Below are positions 37,201 to 52,200 of a stretch of DNA of 64,000 nucleotides, piece after piece; within the stretch, counting starts at the first letter, position 1, and each line of letters starts with the position of its first letter. Below the pieces are notes generated by a model, which was given only the letters and a program-made list of their open reading frames with translations, made no database searches and was not told the origin of the DNA. Source of the DNA: Balanoglossus misakiensis (lineage: Eukaryota; Hemichordata); the NCBI GenBank assembly GCA_040954595.2, contig CM082589.2, forward strand, positions 3,286,001 to 3,350,000, read 5' to 3'. The position numbers were made by a program, and so were the translations under genes.

Positions 37201-40200
37201 ACTCAGTCCAACCTTCAGGTGAGTGTTATCGGGGAAAAAAACATCACTGCATTTATTTTTGTTTTGCTATTTTTCTCATTTACCTGGTAGGGTCTCTTCT
37301 CCATCTCTGATGGCCGGTAACTCTCTGACAACATCCAAATCATCCTCCGTTGTCGACATCCATCTATCAAAATCAAACACTAGTTCCTCTTTGGACTTCC
37401 TCTCTCTCATCTTCACCTGAAGTATCAATCATCAAGCAAAAGAATTTAAACAATGTGAATTTAAACAATGTGTAAAAAGATAGCAGCATACATATCTCAG
37501 GTTTACCTGTTCTAAATGCCATCCATCCCAGCTATCACCATGTTCGTGTCCAATTCTGATCTTGTAGATCTTACCAATATTGCCAACATTGATCTGCAAA
37601 GTTTAATACGACAAATAGTTAGTCCCACCTATCACTGTACCAAGCAGTCACTTGGTGAATATAACTATTTTCGTTTCATGTCTTCTATGCTAGACTGTTT
37701 TCTTTATATATTTTCTACACAACAATGCACATGTATGTGTTTTATTCTGCAACAAGTGTTTACTTACATCAACTTCATTGTTAGTATTTGGTTCAAAGAA
37801 CTCTGGTTTGCCGATACCCAGTGGTATTGGTTCAGTTTTGTCCTTCTTGCCATAGACGACAATGTGGGCAGGGTTTTCATTGCGTGGTTTGGAGTCTTCG
37901 GCAGTTGTGATCCACAGTGTCCATTCACCATCTATGGGTTTTGACATGAAACAGTCAGTCAGTTCAGCTTTGTCCACTTTACCACAGATAATTCAACGAG
38001 ACATCATGTTGATATCCTCATCAGTGTGACATTTTACAATCTACTGAAATCTGATTACAAACTTTAAGACAATCTCAGGCATTTATTCATGTAAACTATT
38101 GAAAAGACTTTGAGTGAAGATATCTCACCTGGAGATGACGGTTTCAGAGTCAGTTCAATTTTGTGGTCATCATTACCAGCATCGAGCCATCTGATGATAA
38201 AAAAAATAAGATTCTGAAGTTACAAACAGATAGAAAGAGGATACAATTCGACCAGTCTTATCGACACAATGGTTTAGAAAACACATTTAACCTAGGGGTG
38301 CAGCCTATCTAAATATATCAATGTCACTATGTAAACAAATGTGTGTATAATCCCCTCAGTATTAGCATTCATGTTTATTTACCATGCACTTAATCTTTTT
38401 TCCAATTGACACCCAGTTGAGAATGTGATTGGCCACAGATCTCCACTTTCCAAAGAAACTGTGGCTATGCATTGATGACCAGAGAGAAATGTCCAGTTTC
38501 TCCAAACAGTGCCGAACATACCTCTTACACGGGAAGAACCACTCCTTTTCCGAGTCTTCCGATTCCTTGATAACAACCTTATCCAGCTGCCATCCCTGTC
38601 CAGCGATATTCTTATCGTGACCGACGACAATCTTCTTCAGCTCGCCCAGATGAACCGCTTCCATTTCAAAGATGTCCACCTGTCCCTTCTGGAACTTCTG
38701 TTCATTGTTTTTGGATTTATAGAGAATCCTTCGGCCCGTGTCTCCTCTCTCTCCGTGGATCTCCATGTATATCTTGGCATCGGTGCCTGCCTTGTCATCT
38801 TCGTCTGTGTAGACCTGGATGTAGTATCTAAGTACTGAGCAAGAAATCAAGAAACCGTTTCATTATCTGGTGTTTGAGGCATGAATCTTACACTTCTTCA
38901 TACCATCTGCTAACTTCAAATTAAAGATTCAAATAAATTGATGCAATTCTAGTTTACACTCACTGGGAAGTGTGTCTTTCCCTTCTCGTTCAGCCGGGAA
39001 CTCTCTCACGATATCCAGATCATCTTCAGTTCTTGCCATCCATCGATCAAAATCAAACACCAACTCTTCATGTGTTTTTCTGTCTCTCATCTTCACATCT
39101 CTGAGATGCCATCCTTCCCACTTGCTGTCGTCTTCATAACCCACTCTAATCTTGTACACATCACCAACTTTACCAGTGTTTATCTAACAGACAAAAAAGA
39201 GAAAGTGGATTTGTAAGACTACTGATAGTATGATGAAATTTCCGAAAAAAAAGTCTTGTATAGATTTGCTTTGTCTGGCATTTGATGGAATTCTTCAGCT
39301 ATTTAAACTTGATATTTCCTTACCTCAAATTCATCCACAGTTCCAGGATTGAGCGTATTCAGCCTGGCATTGCCCAGGATGATAGGATCACTCTTGCCTT
39401 TGGATCCATAGACAACCATGTGTGCACTGGCGTCGTTCCGTGGCTTGGAATCATCAGCTGTGTTGATCCAAACGGTCCATTCATTCTCTGAAGAAAACAA
39501 ATAATACGCTCACGCTTACTCGACAGTCCAGAACAACCAGGATATCATGGCATTTATGTTTTCAATTTTTCAAATCACTCAATTGATAGGACAAACTCCC
39601 TACCTGGTTTTCCAACTTTGATTTCTCTCTCAATTTTATTGTCATCACGTCCAGCATCCAGCCATCTGTAAAAAAAATATATTAACTCCTGTAATACATG
39701 TCTTTCATTGAAGAAAATTTCAATAAATCGGCCAAGATTTGAAGTTCTGGTCTGGATGGGTGAAAGGATTAAACTTACTTCCAGCATGGGAAATAGAATT
39801 CCTGGTCCGTGTCTTCTGATTCCTTGATGATCACTTTGGACAGAAACCACCCTTGTCCGGCCACTCTGCCGTCATGTCCGATGACAATCTTCTTCAGATC
39901 CATCAAATGAACAGCTTCGATCTCGAAGACATCCTTCTGCTCTCTCTGGAATTTCTCCTCATTGTTCTTCGACTTGTAGAGGACCCTCTTGCCGGAGTCT
40001 CCCTTCTTGCCGAAGATGGTCATGTAGATGTTGGCGCTGGTGTTGCCCTTCTCAATGCCTCCGGTGAAGACTTCAACGTAGTATTTCAGAACTGTCAAAG
40101 AGAGGAAAGCATTTAATGTCAACTCCTGTAGGTCGATGAATTGTGCTGACTGTCAACATGATTTCAAAAACTCATTGAAATGTTCATGTACTAAGGGGAA

Positions 40201-43200
40201 ATAAGCGACAGGTGGTTGTGACTCCAGGGTTCTATAACCCTGCATTATATTAAACACCACTACTAACCTGGTAGTGGGTCTTTGCCATCTTTGATTGTGG
40301 GTAACTCTCTGACAATATCCATATCATCTTCATCCCTGGAGAGCCATCTATCCACTGCATACACATAGTCTTCCTTGGTCTTGTTGTCGTGCAGTTTAAC
40401 CTGCATCAAGCAAATCAACCAATTTCTTTTCATCATTTTTTTGTTTGCCAGAATTAGTGTTATCTATAATTATATGTATCTGTAATTACACATTCTGTCT
40501 ATATACATACAATGGACATGTAACCCATCACCACCACTCCCCTGTATACTGTTCAACCTGGCTACAGAAGTCAACCACAGATTTCTGTTTGGGTGTCCAC
40601 ATAAATAAGGGCCCCACTGTATAGACAAGCATACGCGGATTCCTGCTTACCTCTTTCACATGCCAGCCCTGCCATTTGTCCTTGTCTTCGTGTTCTATCC
40701 TCACTTTGTAGATTTCACCAAGTTTACTTTCAAAGTTGATCTGTCGAGTAAAAGCAACATATACATGTATTTAGAAGCACTTCCCTGCAGAAATGCACTC
40801 AGGACAAAATTCTGTGTAAAACACTTGCAGATTGCATGAGTATTTTATACACACAGTAAATGTAAATACCAGACGCTTACATCAAATTTATCACTCCTTC
40901 CTGGTTCAAAACATTCTGGTCCAGATAGCGGAATGCGTTCTGACTTATTCTTCTGTCCGTAGACTGTCAGGTACACCACAGCACCACGCGGAGGTTTGGA
41001 GTCTTCAGCTGTATCAATCCATAACTGCCACCCATCACCTAGACGATAGATTTAAATAAATTTAGTCACTGCTGGGTTTTCTGTTCAACTGTTAAAATAT
41101 TTGTCCTAAAACTTATCTTAAACAAATGACAGATGCCAAAATGTTCACACCCAATGATTGCAGATACTTACTTGGCTCAGGAGTTGGTGGTTTGGGTGAT
41201 TCTGAAATTAAACATAAAATGTAAATCATAAATTAACATGCACACATATTGTAATTTTTAGTAAATACTCTGAATTTTTCACCAAAAAATTACAGAGAAA
41301 TTACATGCGATAATACATGTCTGCTACTTTGCATGTAAACGTCACACTCACCTGGTTTGCCGGTGGAAAGTTCTCTCTCAATCTTCTTGTCCTCTTTGCT
41401 GACATCAAACCACCTGTTACAAGGGAAGTACCACTCCTGCTCCGCATCCTCTGTCTCCTTGACGACCACGTGATCCACGTGCCAGCCGAGGCCCGGCTCG
41501 ATTCCGTCGTGGCTGAGGACGACTTTCTTGATGTCGCCAAGATCCACGGCTTCAATTTCAAAGACGTCCGTCTGTCCCCGCAGGAATTTGTCGCTGTTGT
41601 TCTTGGATTTGTACAGCATCCTTTGACCTGTGTCTCCTCTCTTGCCATATATGGTCATGTAGACTTTGGATTCTGTGTCGGCACCATCGAGATCACTGGT
41701 GTAGACTTCAACATGGTATCGGAATACTGGGAAAAAGTTCAAATCATAAAATTTAGGATTTCAGAACACTATTTTCAAATATTACATGTACAAGCCACCC
41801 CTGTTTTAGAAGCCCCCAGTGGAAAATAAAATATTATAAAATGAAATACCAAAATCTTCAAAATGTTAGGAGGATTCCAATATTATAGGTGTGGTTCTAT
41901 ACATGTAGTTGAAACTCCAAAACAAAACAAAACACGTAGCGTCGTACCTGGCAAAGGACCCTTGGATCCTCGAACAGCTGGCAATTCTCTGACGATATCT
42001 AAATCATCCTCAGATCGCGACATCCATCTATCAACTGGGAAAGTCAGTATATCCTTGCTGGCTCTGTCTCTCATCCTCACCTCTTCAACATACCAACCAT
42101 CCCAGTTCTCATCATCTTCATAACCGATGCGTACTTTGTAAAGTTTACCCACTTTGTCTGTTTGAATCTGATCAAAATATACACCAATGGAAAATTTGAT
42201 GTCACTTGAAATAATCATAGAAAGTTTTTAATACACACAAAACAAATTACAAAAATGTACAAAAATTAGAAATGGGCCAATTATTAGTTTCTTACAGTTA
42301 GTTACTAATCTGGTCAACAAAATCATGCACAGAGATTAAATTTATTGATTTACTTACCTCAAATTCATCTGTCTGGCCAGGAAGTAAAGTCTGATGCCTG
42401 GCTTCTCCGAGCAGTATCATATCAGATTTGCCTTTGTCGCCGTACACCACGATGTGAGCTTTAGCACCGTTACGATTTGAAGACATTCTGCCAGTAGTGA
42501 TCCACAGGGTCCATTCATTCTCTGAAATTGCGACAGAAATATTTGTATAATGCACACAGTATACACCACAAAAACTTGTCTAATCCAAAGAATAATAACG
42601 CTAAGAAATTCAAATGCTTCTAGTCTGTCTCTCACCTGGTTTACTTGGTTTGAGTTCTCTCTCAATTTTGCGACTATTTTTGGAGCTATCAAGCCATCTA
42701 TAGAGGAAAGAAAACAAAATATAAAAGGGTTACGTACTGTACACTTTTGTTTTGCTATACTGGCTGCCATATGACTCACACAAAGTGGTGTAACCCCATT
42801 GTTTTCAATGGTCTGGGTGGACCAATATTCAGAAACGTAGGGGTGAAATGGGGGTACATCACAAAAGTTGACAGAATAACTGATTGGCTCGCTTACTTTC
42901 TACACGGGAAGTACCATTCCTCATCCGAGTCCGGATGCTCCTTGATGACAATCTTTTCCAGGAACCATCCCTCCCCGCCGATCATTCCGTCATGCCCGAT
43001 GACCACCTTCTTCAGATCCATCAGCTGGACAGCTTCGATTTCAAACACGTCTTTCTGTTCCCGTAGGAATTTCTTCTCGTTGTTCTTCGACTTGTACAAG
43101 ACTCTTCTCCCACAGTCGCCGTTCTTTCCAAAGATCGTCATGTACACATTGGCATTCGTGTCCGCATTGGCCATACTGCCTGTGTAGACCTCAACGTGAT

Positions 43201-46200
43201 ATTTAACCACTGGAAACAATACAGAGATATTTCTTATCATTTCAAACCAGTTTCTGCTATATATCAGCAATGCAGAAAGAAATGTACAGTACCAAATTTT
43301 GTGAAAAAAATGTTCATTAAAGGGACAAAGTTGCAAATTTTGTTCTACTCTTTAAAATATGCTTAATGACCAGTCATTACAACTGAACTCACAACCTGTA
43401 CATGGGTACATGTATAGCACGAGAATACTTCTAGGATATAATTTTATTTATGGACCAAAAATGAGATGATGGACCAAAATAATGTCAAATGTCAGTGACT
43501 TTGTCTCTTCAAACCACACAAAGATAAAAATCATTAGCAGCATTCTTACATGGCAGAGAATCTTTGCCAGGTCTCTCTGTTGGCATCTCTCGAACAATAT
43601 CAAGATCATCTTCACTTCTGGACAGCCACCTGTCGCAGTTGTGGACGAACGTGTGCTTCTTCAGTCTATCGTACATCTTGACTTCCTTCAAGAACCAGCC
43701 ATCCCAGTGCTGTTCGTCGCGGTGGCTGACTCGAATCTTGTAAATGTCGCCAATGTCACCAATGTTGACCTGATAATATAATGTGGTTTAATTTCAAACC
43801 AAAATTGTTGTTATGTCTACTACCAGAAAAGTTTAAATCAGACAGCTTTCTGACCAATCACGTTTCAGGAAACCCAAATCACACGATTCTACTTGACCAA
43901 ATGCAATTTTCGTATTTCCCAAAAGTGATGATCTCACCTCAAACTGGTCAACATTCCCCGGTGAGAAATAGTCCTTCTTCGTAGCACCAAGTACAAAGGG
44001 GTCTGTGTAACCCTTGTCTCCATAGACTTCAAAATACACCTTCGCATCGCCTCTGCTCATGGAATCATCTCCTGTAGTGAAGGTGACCGAATACTGTCCC
44101 ACTGCAAAAAGTAACAATACAGACATTGATGCATTTTTTACAATGTTGTGATTAGTTCCACATGGTATCAACTCTGAGGTGAAATAGCCGACTGACAAAA
44201 CTCACCTGGTTTTTCTGAAGTCAACTCTCTCTCTATTTTCTTGTCATCAAGACCTTTGTCTAACCATCTGTTTGTAGAAAAGAATTATGTGGTTAGTTTA
44301 TTCTGGTAATTATACATACAGGTGACTTTTACTTGGGAGCTGTTCATTTTGTTGGCACTCTCGTATAAGTACAGGTAATGTAGAAATCATTGACTCACTT
44401 TCTACATGGGAAGAACATTTCTTTGTCACTTGCTGCAGACTCCTTGATGACAACATAGTCCAGGTACCATCCATCGCCCGGCGTTTTCCCATCATGACCA
44501 ATCAGAATCTTCTTCACATCACCCAGGTGCACCGCCTCGATTTCAAACTCGTCCATCTGATTGACGTCAAACTTGTTGTCGTTGTTCTTGGACTTGAAGA
44601 GTACCCTTTTGCCGCAGTCTGCTTTCTTGCCGTACATGTTGATGAACACGTTGGCTGAAGTTTTGGCTTTCTCAAAGTCGCCGGTGAAGACTTGAATGAG
44701 GTATTTTATGACTGGAAAGTAAATACAAAATAATTAATCTCCACTACAACTATCAGTATTCTGTTGAAATATGAAACTACAAAACTTCTTATATACTGTC
44801 TCTTGTCAAGTCATTTTGTATATCACAATATACGTTAAACTATTGGTGGAATATTATATTAAGAAACAGAGATAAACTATGAAGAAACTTTTAGTTACCA
44901 GTTGCTAACTTTTAACGTTGGTTATTTTACACTCCCTGTTGGATCCTTAGACCCCCAATTTCTAGAAGTTGGGGCCACCAGCCCTATTGACAACAAAGGG
45001 ATGAAACCTTAATACTCTAGGCAGTAGGTAGGAATAATTGTCTGATCCCTCACCTGGCAGTGGTTCTTTTCCGGGAAGCGCCACCGGCAATTCCCTCCAA
45101 ACATCCAGATCATCCTCTTCCCGCGACAACCACCGACCGACGTCCAGCGACATCATGTTTCCGTTGTTCATGTCCCTCATCCGAACCTTGTCCAGATACC
45201 ATGATGGTTCATCACCGGTGTTGTTGTGGCCAATGCGGACTTTGAACAGATCGCCTATATTGCCAAGGTTCACCTGAAAAAAGTTAATTTTTTGTCAACA
45301 ATTTGACCGTGTGATTATGTGACGTCATGTCACATACAAGGATTCTCTTTGAGACAAACAATTTTTTTTTATGTTTTATTTTACATGGTATTTATATGTT
45401 ATGATGACAAACAGTTAACTCAATTACTTTTCTCCAGATTCAAATTAGCCCAAAGGTTTCAGAAACCTTATATTTGATAGAAGGCATACTGATGACCATT
45501 GTGATCACAGATTTTCAAGTAAATACATATGACTTACAAATCATTTTTGAAATCTTGAATTGTTTTTAGATAAAATTTGTTCATATATTCGACTTATAAA
45601 TTACTATATAGTTTAATCAACAATGAAGGATGTACCAACTTTAGTCATGGATCGAAGTACTTTCTGAATTACCCACCTTGAATTCATCTGTATTGCCTGG
45701 ATAGAAGTAGCCATCTTTACCACTTCCCAACACAAGGGCTTCTGAGGGTCCTTTTGTGCCGTACGCGAAGAGTATCACCTTTGATGTGGTGGACGCTGAC
45801 CCCTCACGACCAGTGGTCACCCAGACCAACCAATCATTGGCTGGAGAGACAAGCAGAAAATCAGAAACAAAGTTATCGTATGACAAAAAGTCTTCCTTCT
45901 TTATTCTCATGGGTGGTAAAAGTCACTTATTGCAGGTGTAATATCTGAAATTTTGGACACAAATCATTTTCAATATCATCACGTGTGAATGCAACAATGA
46001 TATTGTCATTTTTTCTGCACAACATTGTGACTGATATATATTCTGATAAAAATAAATGACACTCACGTTGAATTTCTCTCTCTTCTTTGAGCAGCAACTC
46101 TCTCTCAATCTTCTTATCATCCAGGCCCTCGTCTAACCACTTATTGCACGGGAACACAAACTCCTTCTTGGCATCTTTCTTCTCTCTGATGACCACAGTC

Positions 46201-49200
46201 TGACAGAACCATCCGGCACCGGGGCCTTTCCCGTCGTGTGAGATGACAACCTTAGTGAGTTTGCTGAGTGACACTGCTTCCAATTCAAAACAATCAACCT
46301 GGTAGAAAACACAGAGACAATTCCATTAAAGTTGATTTCCAAAACGGAGGAAACTTCTCTTATAGCTTGACTACAACTCAATGCAACCCTTGAACTGATG
46401 GTTATTGTCAGTCCAACTTTTCCTCTGTGCATTCACATATATTGTATTTTGAAAAGAACAGAACTTGTAACTTCACTGTCTTTACCTGTCCTTGTTGGAA
46501 GAGGTCAGGATTGTCTGACCTGTGCAACAATCTCCTGCCTGTGTCTCCTCTGTCGCCATAGATAGAGATGTAAACATTGGCATCGGTGTCTGCACCTGGT
46601 TCATCTCCAGTGTACACCTGTATGAAGTACCTGACAGCTGAAACAAATAAGATGAGAATCATGAATTAAAGGAATACAATCCCCTTTATTTAACATATAC
46701 CCATACATTTTTTTCAAGTGGCCATCCAAGAGAAAATTTGTGATTGGCCAGAAAGCACATTCTCATGGTAAATGTGGTGGGCATCTAACACCAATTGGTA
46801 GGACTCACTTGGTACTGCCTTCTTTTGTGGTCTCACCACGGCCAATTCCCTGAGAGTGTCGCCGTCGTCCTCCGACCGCGAAAACCAGCGCTGCACTTTG
46901 AACTTCAGCTGCTCGTTGGTCGTCATATTCTGCATGCGGACTTGGTTGAGATGCCAGGACTCGGAGCGTGGTTGGCTTTCTGGGAGACCCAGTCGTATTT
47001 TGTACATGTCTGTGACTCCATCAAGGTTGACCTGTTGGCCAGAGTGTATGTTCGAATCAGATCTTCCAAATCAAAGATTCTACACAGCTTTAACCCTTTC
47101 ACCCCCATTTCCCTCTATAGAGATCCAACTTTGCCATAGAAAACAATGGTTTTGGACCAAAACATTGTGGTGAAAAGGTAAACCTTATACACTCTGATGA
47201 ACCCCTGGCGATATTCCAGCATTATTCCAAGATTTCTTCCAAGCCAGACTTGAAGAGTTAAGAATGGACAGCCTTCACAAGTAAACTTACCAGGAATTCT
47301 TCTTCTCCACCACTTTGAAGAACTTCTCCTTCTTTGCCAACACTCAGAAGCTCTGACGTTCCCTTTTTGCTGTAGGCGACCAAAGTAATTGGTAGTTTGG
47401 TTCCTTTCTTGCCAGTCTTCAACCAGATCTTCCAATCGCCATCTGAAATAGCAACACAAAAATAAGTTATTTTTCTGCTTTCATACTGATACTTTATGTA
47501 CTTTAATGATATTCATTTTTTTAATTTTAGCTGTTTAGCGTGTTTTGATTGATTTGAATTTTACCTTTGAATGTTGTTTTCTGTTTTTCGATAACTGGTG
47601 GTGATTCTGGCCTTGGTGGAGGCACCTCATCTGTTCCTTTCTTCTTTCCCCCTGTAAAAGTAAAAGATACATGTATGTTGTATGGAGTAAAATCATAGTG
47701 ATGGTGGACTGTGGTACAATAAATGCCTAATAACCGGACAGTAAATGGTCTGAGAATTTTCAAAAGGTGTCTTGTTTATAGAGGTAGCTGACTAAGCAAT
47801 GTTTGTGCAGGGGTTAATCCTGTGTGAATGATAATCTCTTGGAAAAACTAATCAGTGGGATTAGCTAGGGCAATTAACAGATAAGGACTGTTTCTTTAGA
47901 GATATGCACTGATATAGCGTGGACAAACATAGAGGTATTAAGGTGGCCAAGTACCTCCACTAGCAAGCCCTGTCTCAAAGCAAATGAACAACTTTGAAAG
48001 CTGTGCATACACACAAACATATATAGACAGGCAGGAAGACAAACACACACACACACAGAGACACATACACAGACATACACACACACACATTAACCCTTAC
48101 TCTCTGGTTTGGGTGAAGTCGGGGGTGACGGTGTCCTTATCGGGGTTGGAACCTTCAGCATGGAATTTGGGGAGAGGGGTTCGCTCTGTCCCCCGGGGGT
48201 TGGGGAGGGTGATTTCGGTGGCAAGATGAGGGGTGAGGCTGTGGTTGAGGGGAACATTGATCCCTCCTCGTCAATTATTTCCACTAATGTCAAGCAGCAT
48301 GAAAAAGTACAAGATGAATGCAAATTATACAAAAAGAAATAGCAAGCGATGGTTTACCAATCCTTTATAATGAAATGATAAAAAGCAAGCAAAACAAAAA
48401 AATCAGCAAAGCAAAAGTATCATGGTATGAGAAAGTTAATGGAGTTTTTTTTGCACACTTTCACTGCAAAATTAAAAAAAAAATTCTGAGTAAAATTCTC
48501 ACCATTTTAATGTTAGTTATTAGAGTGTCAAATTATACAGACACAGGTCAATCATCAATCATATTTGTATTAGTAGCTTGTTACTGTTAGTTGAAATGTT
48601 GGGTATCATAAATAATGCTGATGTCATCAACAACCGATCAGTATCACACGTATTGACATCATCAGCAAACTAAAACTATCACACAATATTTACATCTTTG
48701 ATATAGCAGTGTAGGTGAAGGCTCAGGGCCCAGGGCTGGGTCAAGAGTCAAGTAGGGAATAGGACCCATGTCTAACACAGAACTTTCTCTGTCTTTCTCT
48801 ATACCGACTGTTCCCATAGGCAAGCATTCAGGGGGTAAAAGTGAAATGTGAATCATTGCATTATCAATAAATATTAGTGACATGGTTTTCGAAGTTTCTC
48901 TTCTCAGAAAAAAGTTCAACTCTCATTGCTATATGACAGCTAGATGAGCACAGGTCAAAGTTATACAGCTATTTTCCTTTTTTGTGTGGAAACTTTCCCT
49001 TGCTATGTGGAAATTCACATTAGAAATGAATGAATGAATGAACTACTGAATGAACTACTGAATGAATGAATGAATGAATGAATGAATGAATGAATGAATG
49101 AATGAATGAATGAATGAATGAATGAATGAATGAATGAATGGATGAATGAATGAATGAACAAATGGATGAAAGAAAAATACAGATCTCATATACTTACACT

Positions 49201-52200
49201 GAACAATCTCTGGATAGAAACGGACGTTCTTCTCGCCAGTATCCACTGTCGGTCTGGCCGTTCCATCAGATGCAAAACCAACAAAGAGACCCCTACTTTT
49301 GGCCGACTGCAGTGATATGAAACCCTTGTCTTTGGCTCTTTTGACAATTAAATGACAATCAGCATCACCGACACCCTAGAAAGTTGAAGATAGGAATAAA
49401 AGCTATCATGGCCTGTCTTCCCTCATCTATTTTGTATCATCCAAGGAGACAATTACAATTATTCTGCTATTTGTGATTACAACTGTAACGTGACTTAATT
49501 CCCACCTGACAATCACACTGCCCATCCTTGATCCTCAGAAACTTGTTGGGAAAGGCCTCACTCTCCAGCATCCGGATCCCGCCCTCTCCCACTTTGTGGA
49601 TTTTCCAGTAGGCTTCCTGGGTCCTTTTGCCGTGCGCCTGGCACTGGCCGTGCCTGTCCGCCACGAACATCTGGATCCTGGACGTGTGGAGGATGATGAT
49701 GCCTTCGTCCCGGAACATTCCCTGTGGAAGTGAGTGGTGCATGGGAAGATTATACGGAAATACGGAAAGCGCATACTCTGCTTTGATGCACATTTTTAAT
49801 TGATTGTAAATTCATGACAGATAGAAATTGTATTTCATATGGCTGGTGCTCAAATTGTCAATAAAACATTATGAAAAGTTTGTGGTAAACTAATAATTCA
49901 TCATCAGGAATTTAGTCTCACCTTCATGTAGGTGACAAATTGTTTGGACGGTCCTAAGGACTGGCCTCGCGTGTCACCACTTCGGCCATTGGTCAGAAAC
50001 GTCACAAACTGACCATGCGTTTTCACCGACTCCAGCGTGACGCTTCTGTCTTGTTGAACGTGGACTTTGAACTCGCAATATGCACCGCCTTTGCCCTGTA
50101 GATGATGAGATGAGAGAAAAGATTTCAGATTTCCATGACTTTCAAGAAATGCCTAGTCTAGAAGAACTTTCCAGGAACACATGGACCATGCCATTAATGA
50201 AGAGACTTTTGTACATCCATTACCTGTCCCAGTACTTTTCCGTGGTCCACTGCCAAATGATACGTCGGATTGATTACACTTCGGAACACACGGACATTGT
50301 TTTTCCTCCTTTGAACTTCAAAATGAGCTGAAAAAGAAAGAGGCCAATTATTAGCAAATGCTAAAATATTAACAATTACATTCATACATGTATACTACGT
50401 GTTATTAATTTGTGGTCACACTACAGTCAGACCAGCTGCTTAATGTTTCATCTCAGGTAATGGGAGTTCATGGATGTGTAAGATATCATAATTTCTACTG
50501 TACCGGTATGTTTCAAAAGCAACGATAGTCAGATATCTGTTGCTGGATGATCAGTTCCAGTTGTAGATCGTTGCTATACTTACAGAAAGGATCCTTTCCA
50601 TCAAGATCACCGACTGCATCGACCGTTGCATCTGCTTTGATTCGGATGGGTTTACCAGTGCCTTTACAATACAGTATGATTTGGTTTCCAGTGTTATACT
50701 TCCATTTTTCCAGCTCCCACTATGAGACAAAACAGAATGTTGAGCTGATTAAAACTGTTCATGATTCAGGATTTTATTTATTTTTCCATCTATAGTGTAT
50801 TTTTCAGACAAGAACATTGAGGAAAAATACTTACCATTTCCTTTTCACTGCCTGTAAACCCAAAAACAAAAACAGATATGGAAATTAGAGTGATCAGATC
50901 ATCAAATTGTAATAAAAATAGTTCAGGAATTGTCTTGGCAAGCCAATTGTACATTTTCTGTAAAGCAAGTATGTGAAAAGTCTTGGTACAGAATTGAAAC
51001 ACTCACCACGATAAGGTTTAGTGTCAAGAAAAAGTTCTCTGTACGTTTTGGAGTCATCTTCTCCCTCATCAAGCCACCTGTAAGAATCAGGGAGCATTTA
51101 TATGAGCTAGTCTTGTCCATAGATATGCTAAGATTACTTTTTCAACAGATGAAATGAGCAGATCATGTGTGTACAAACTGAACAATCTTTCTGCAAATTA
51201 TCATAATATCATTACCTGTGGCATGGGAAGGTGTATTCATGAAGGCTATCTGGTGATTCCCGTATAACAACTTTCTCCAGGTACCAACCATGGCCTGCAA
51301 ATGATTGATAAAATCATACATACATGATATAGACTTGGTGTCAGCTTCTATTTAGTCATCATGAACATCTCACACATATAGTTCACATTTCTTGAAAAAA
51401 AGTTTTTTTAGCATTAATTCACAATCAAAAACAGAGATTATCATACCTGGTTCTTTGTCATCATGGCCTATAACAATTTTCTGCAGAACTCCTAGAGACA
51501 CGGCTTCCACATTGAATATATCAGTCTGTCCCTTTTCAAATTTCTTGCTTCGCTTGGCCCGGTCTAGATGCCTGGGTCCAGAGTCGCCCCGCTCTCCGAA
51601 CATCGTGACGAAGATGTTGGCCTGCGTGCCAGCATTCCAGTAGTCTCCTGTCACCGTGGCAACCTCGTATTTCAGGACTGTTGAGAAAGTGGTCGAAAAA
51701 TGTCGAGTCTACTTCTAATTACGTGTACAAGTAAATTAATGTGATTTTGTGTTTAAATAATGAAGGTAATGTTTGATTTCTCAGTTACATCATTAGAGAT
51801 GTATTACTTTGTTTGAACTTACGTGGATGAAGTGGCTCTCCGTGACGTAACACGGCCGCTTCCCGGCAAAGCGCTCCATCGCCTTCATCTTTCGACAGCC
51901 ATCTATTATGAAATTGGAATTTCAGTTCTTCTCCAGTATGGATGTCTTGTAGTCTCACCTACAAAAAACGAAAATAATGATCATTGAAATATATGGTTGC
52001 CATTTTCCGATATTTTGAGAGTAGTATTTTCTGGCGTCCACGCTGCCTTGGGTCCGAAAAATTCTGGGTAGGTGAGAGAAGGCTAAGGATGCGTGTGGTT
52101 GACATGATGAATCTGTATTATCTGATTGAGTCATCCTGTTTCATTGATGGTAATATTGGCTCTGGTTTAAAACCAGGTGTAGTAACTACTATGTTCCAAT

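Noticed and set aside
49027-49246. Ser/Phe/Ile/His-rich frame through the GAAT repeat
   Set aside because: It is an artefact of a tetranucleotide microsatellite in an intron.
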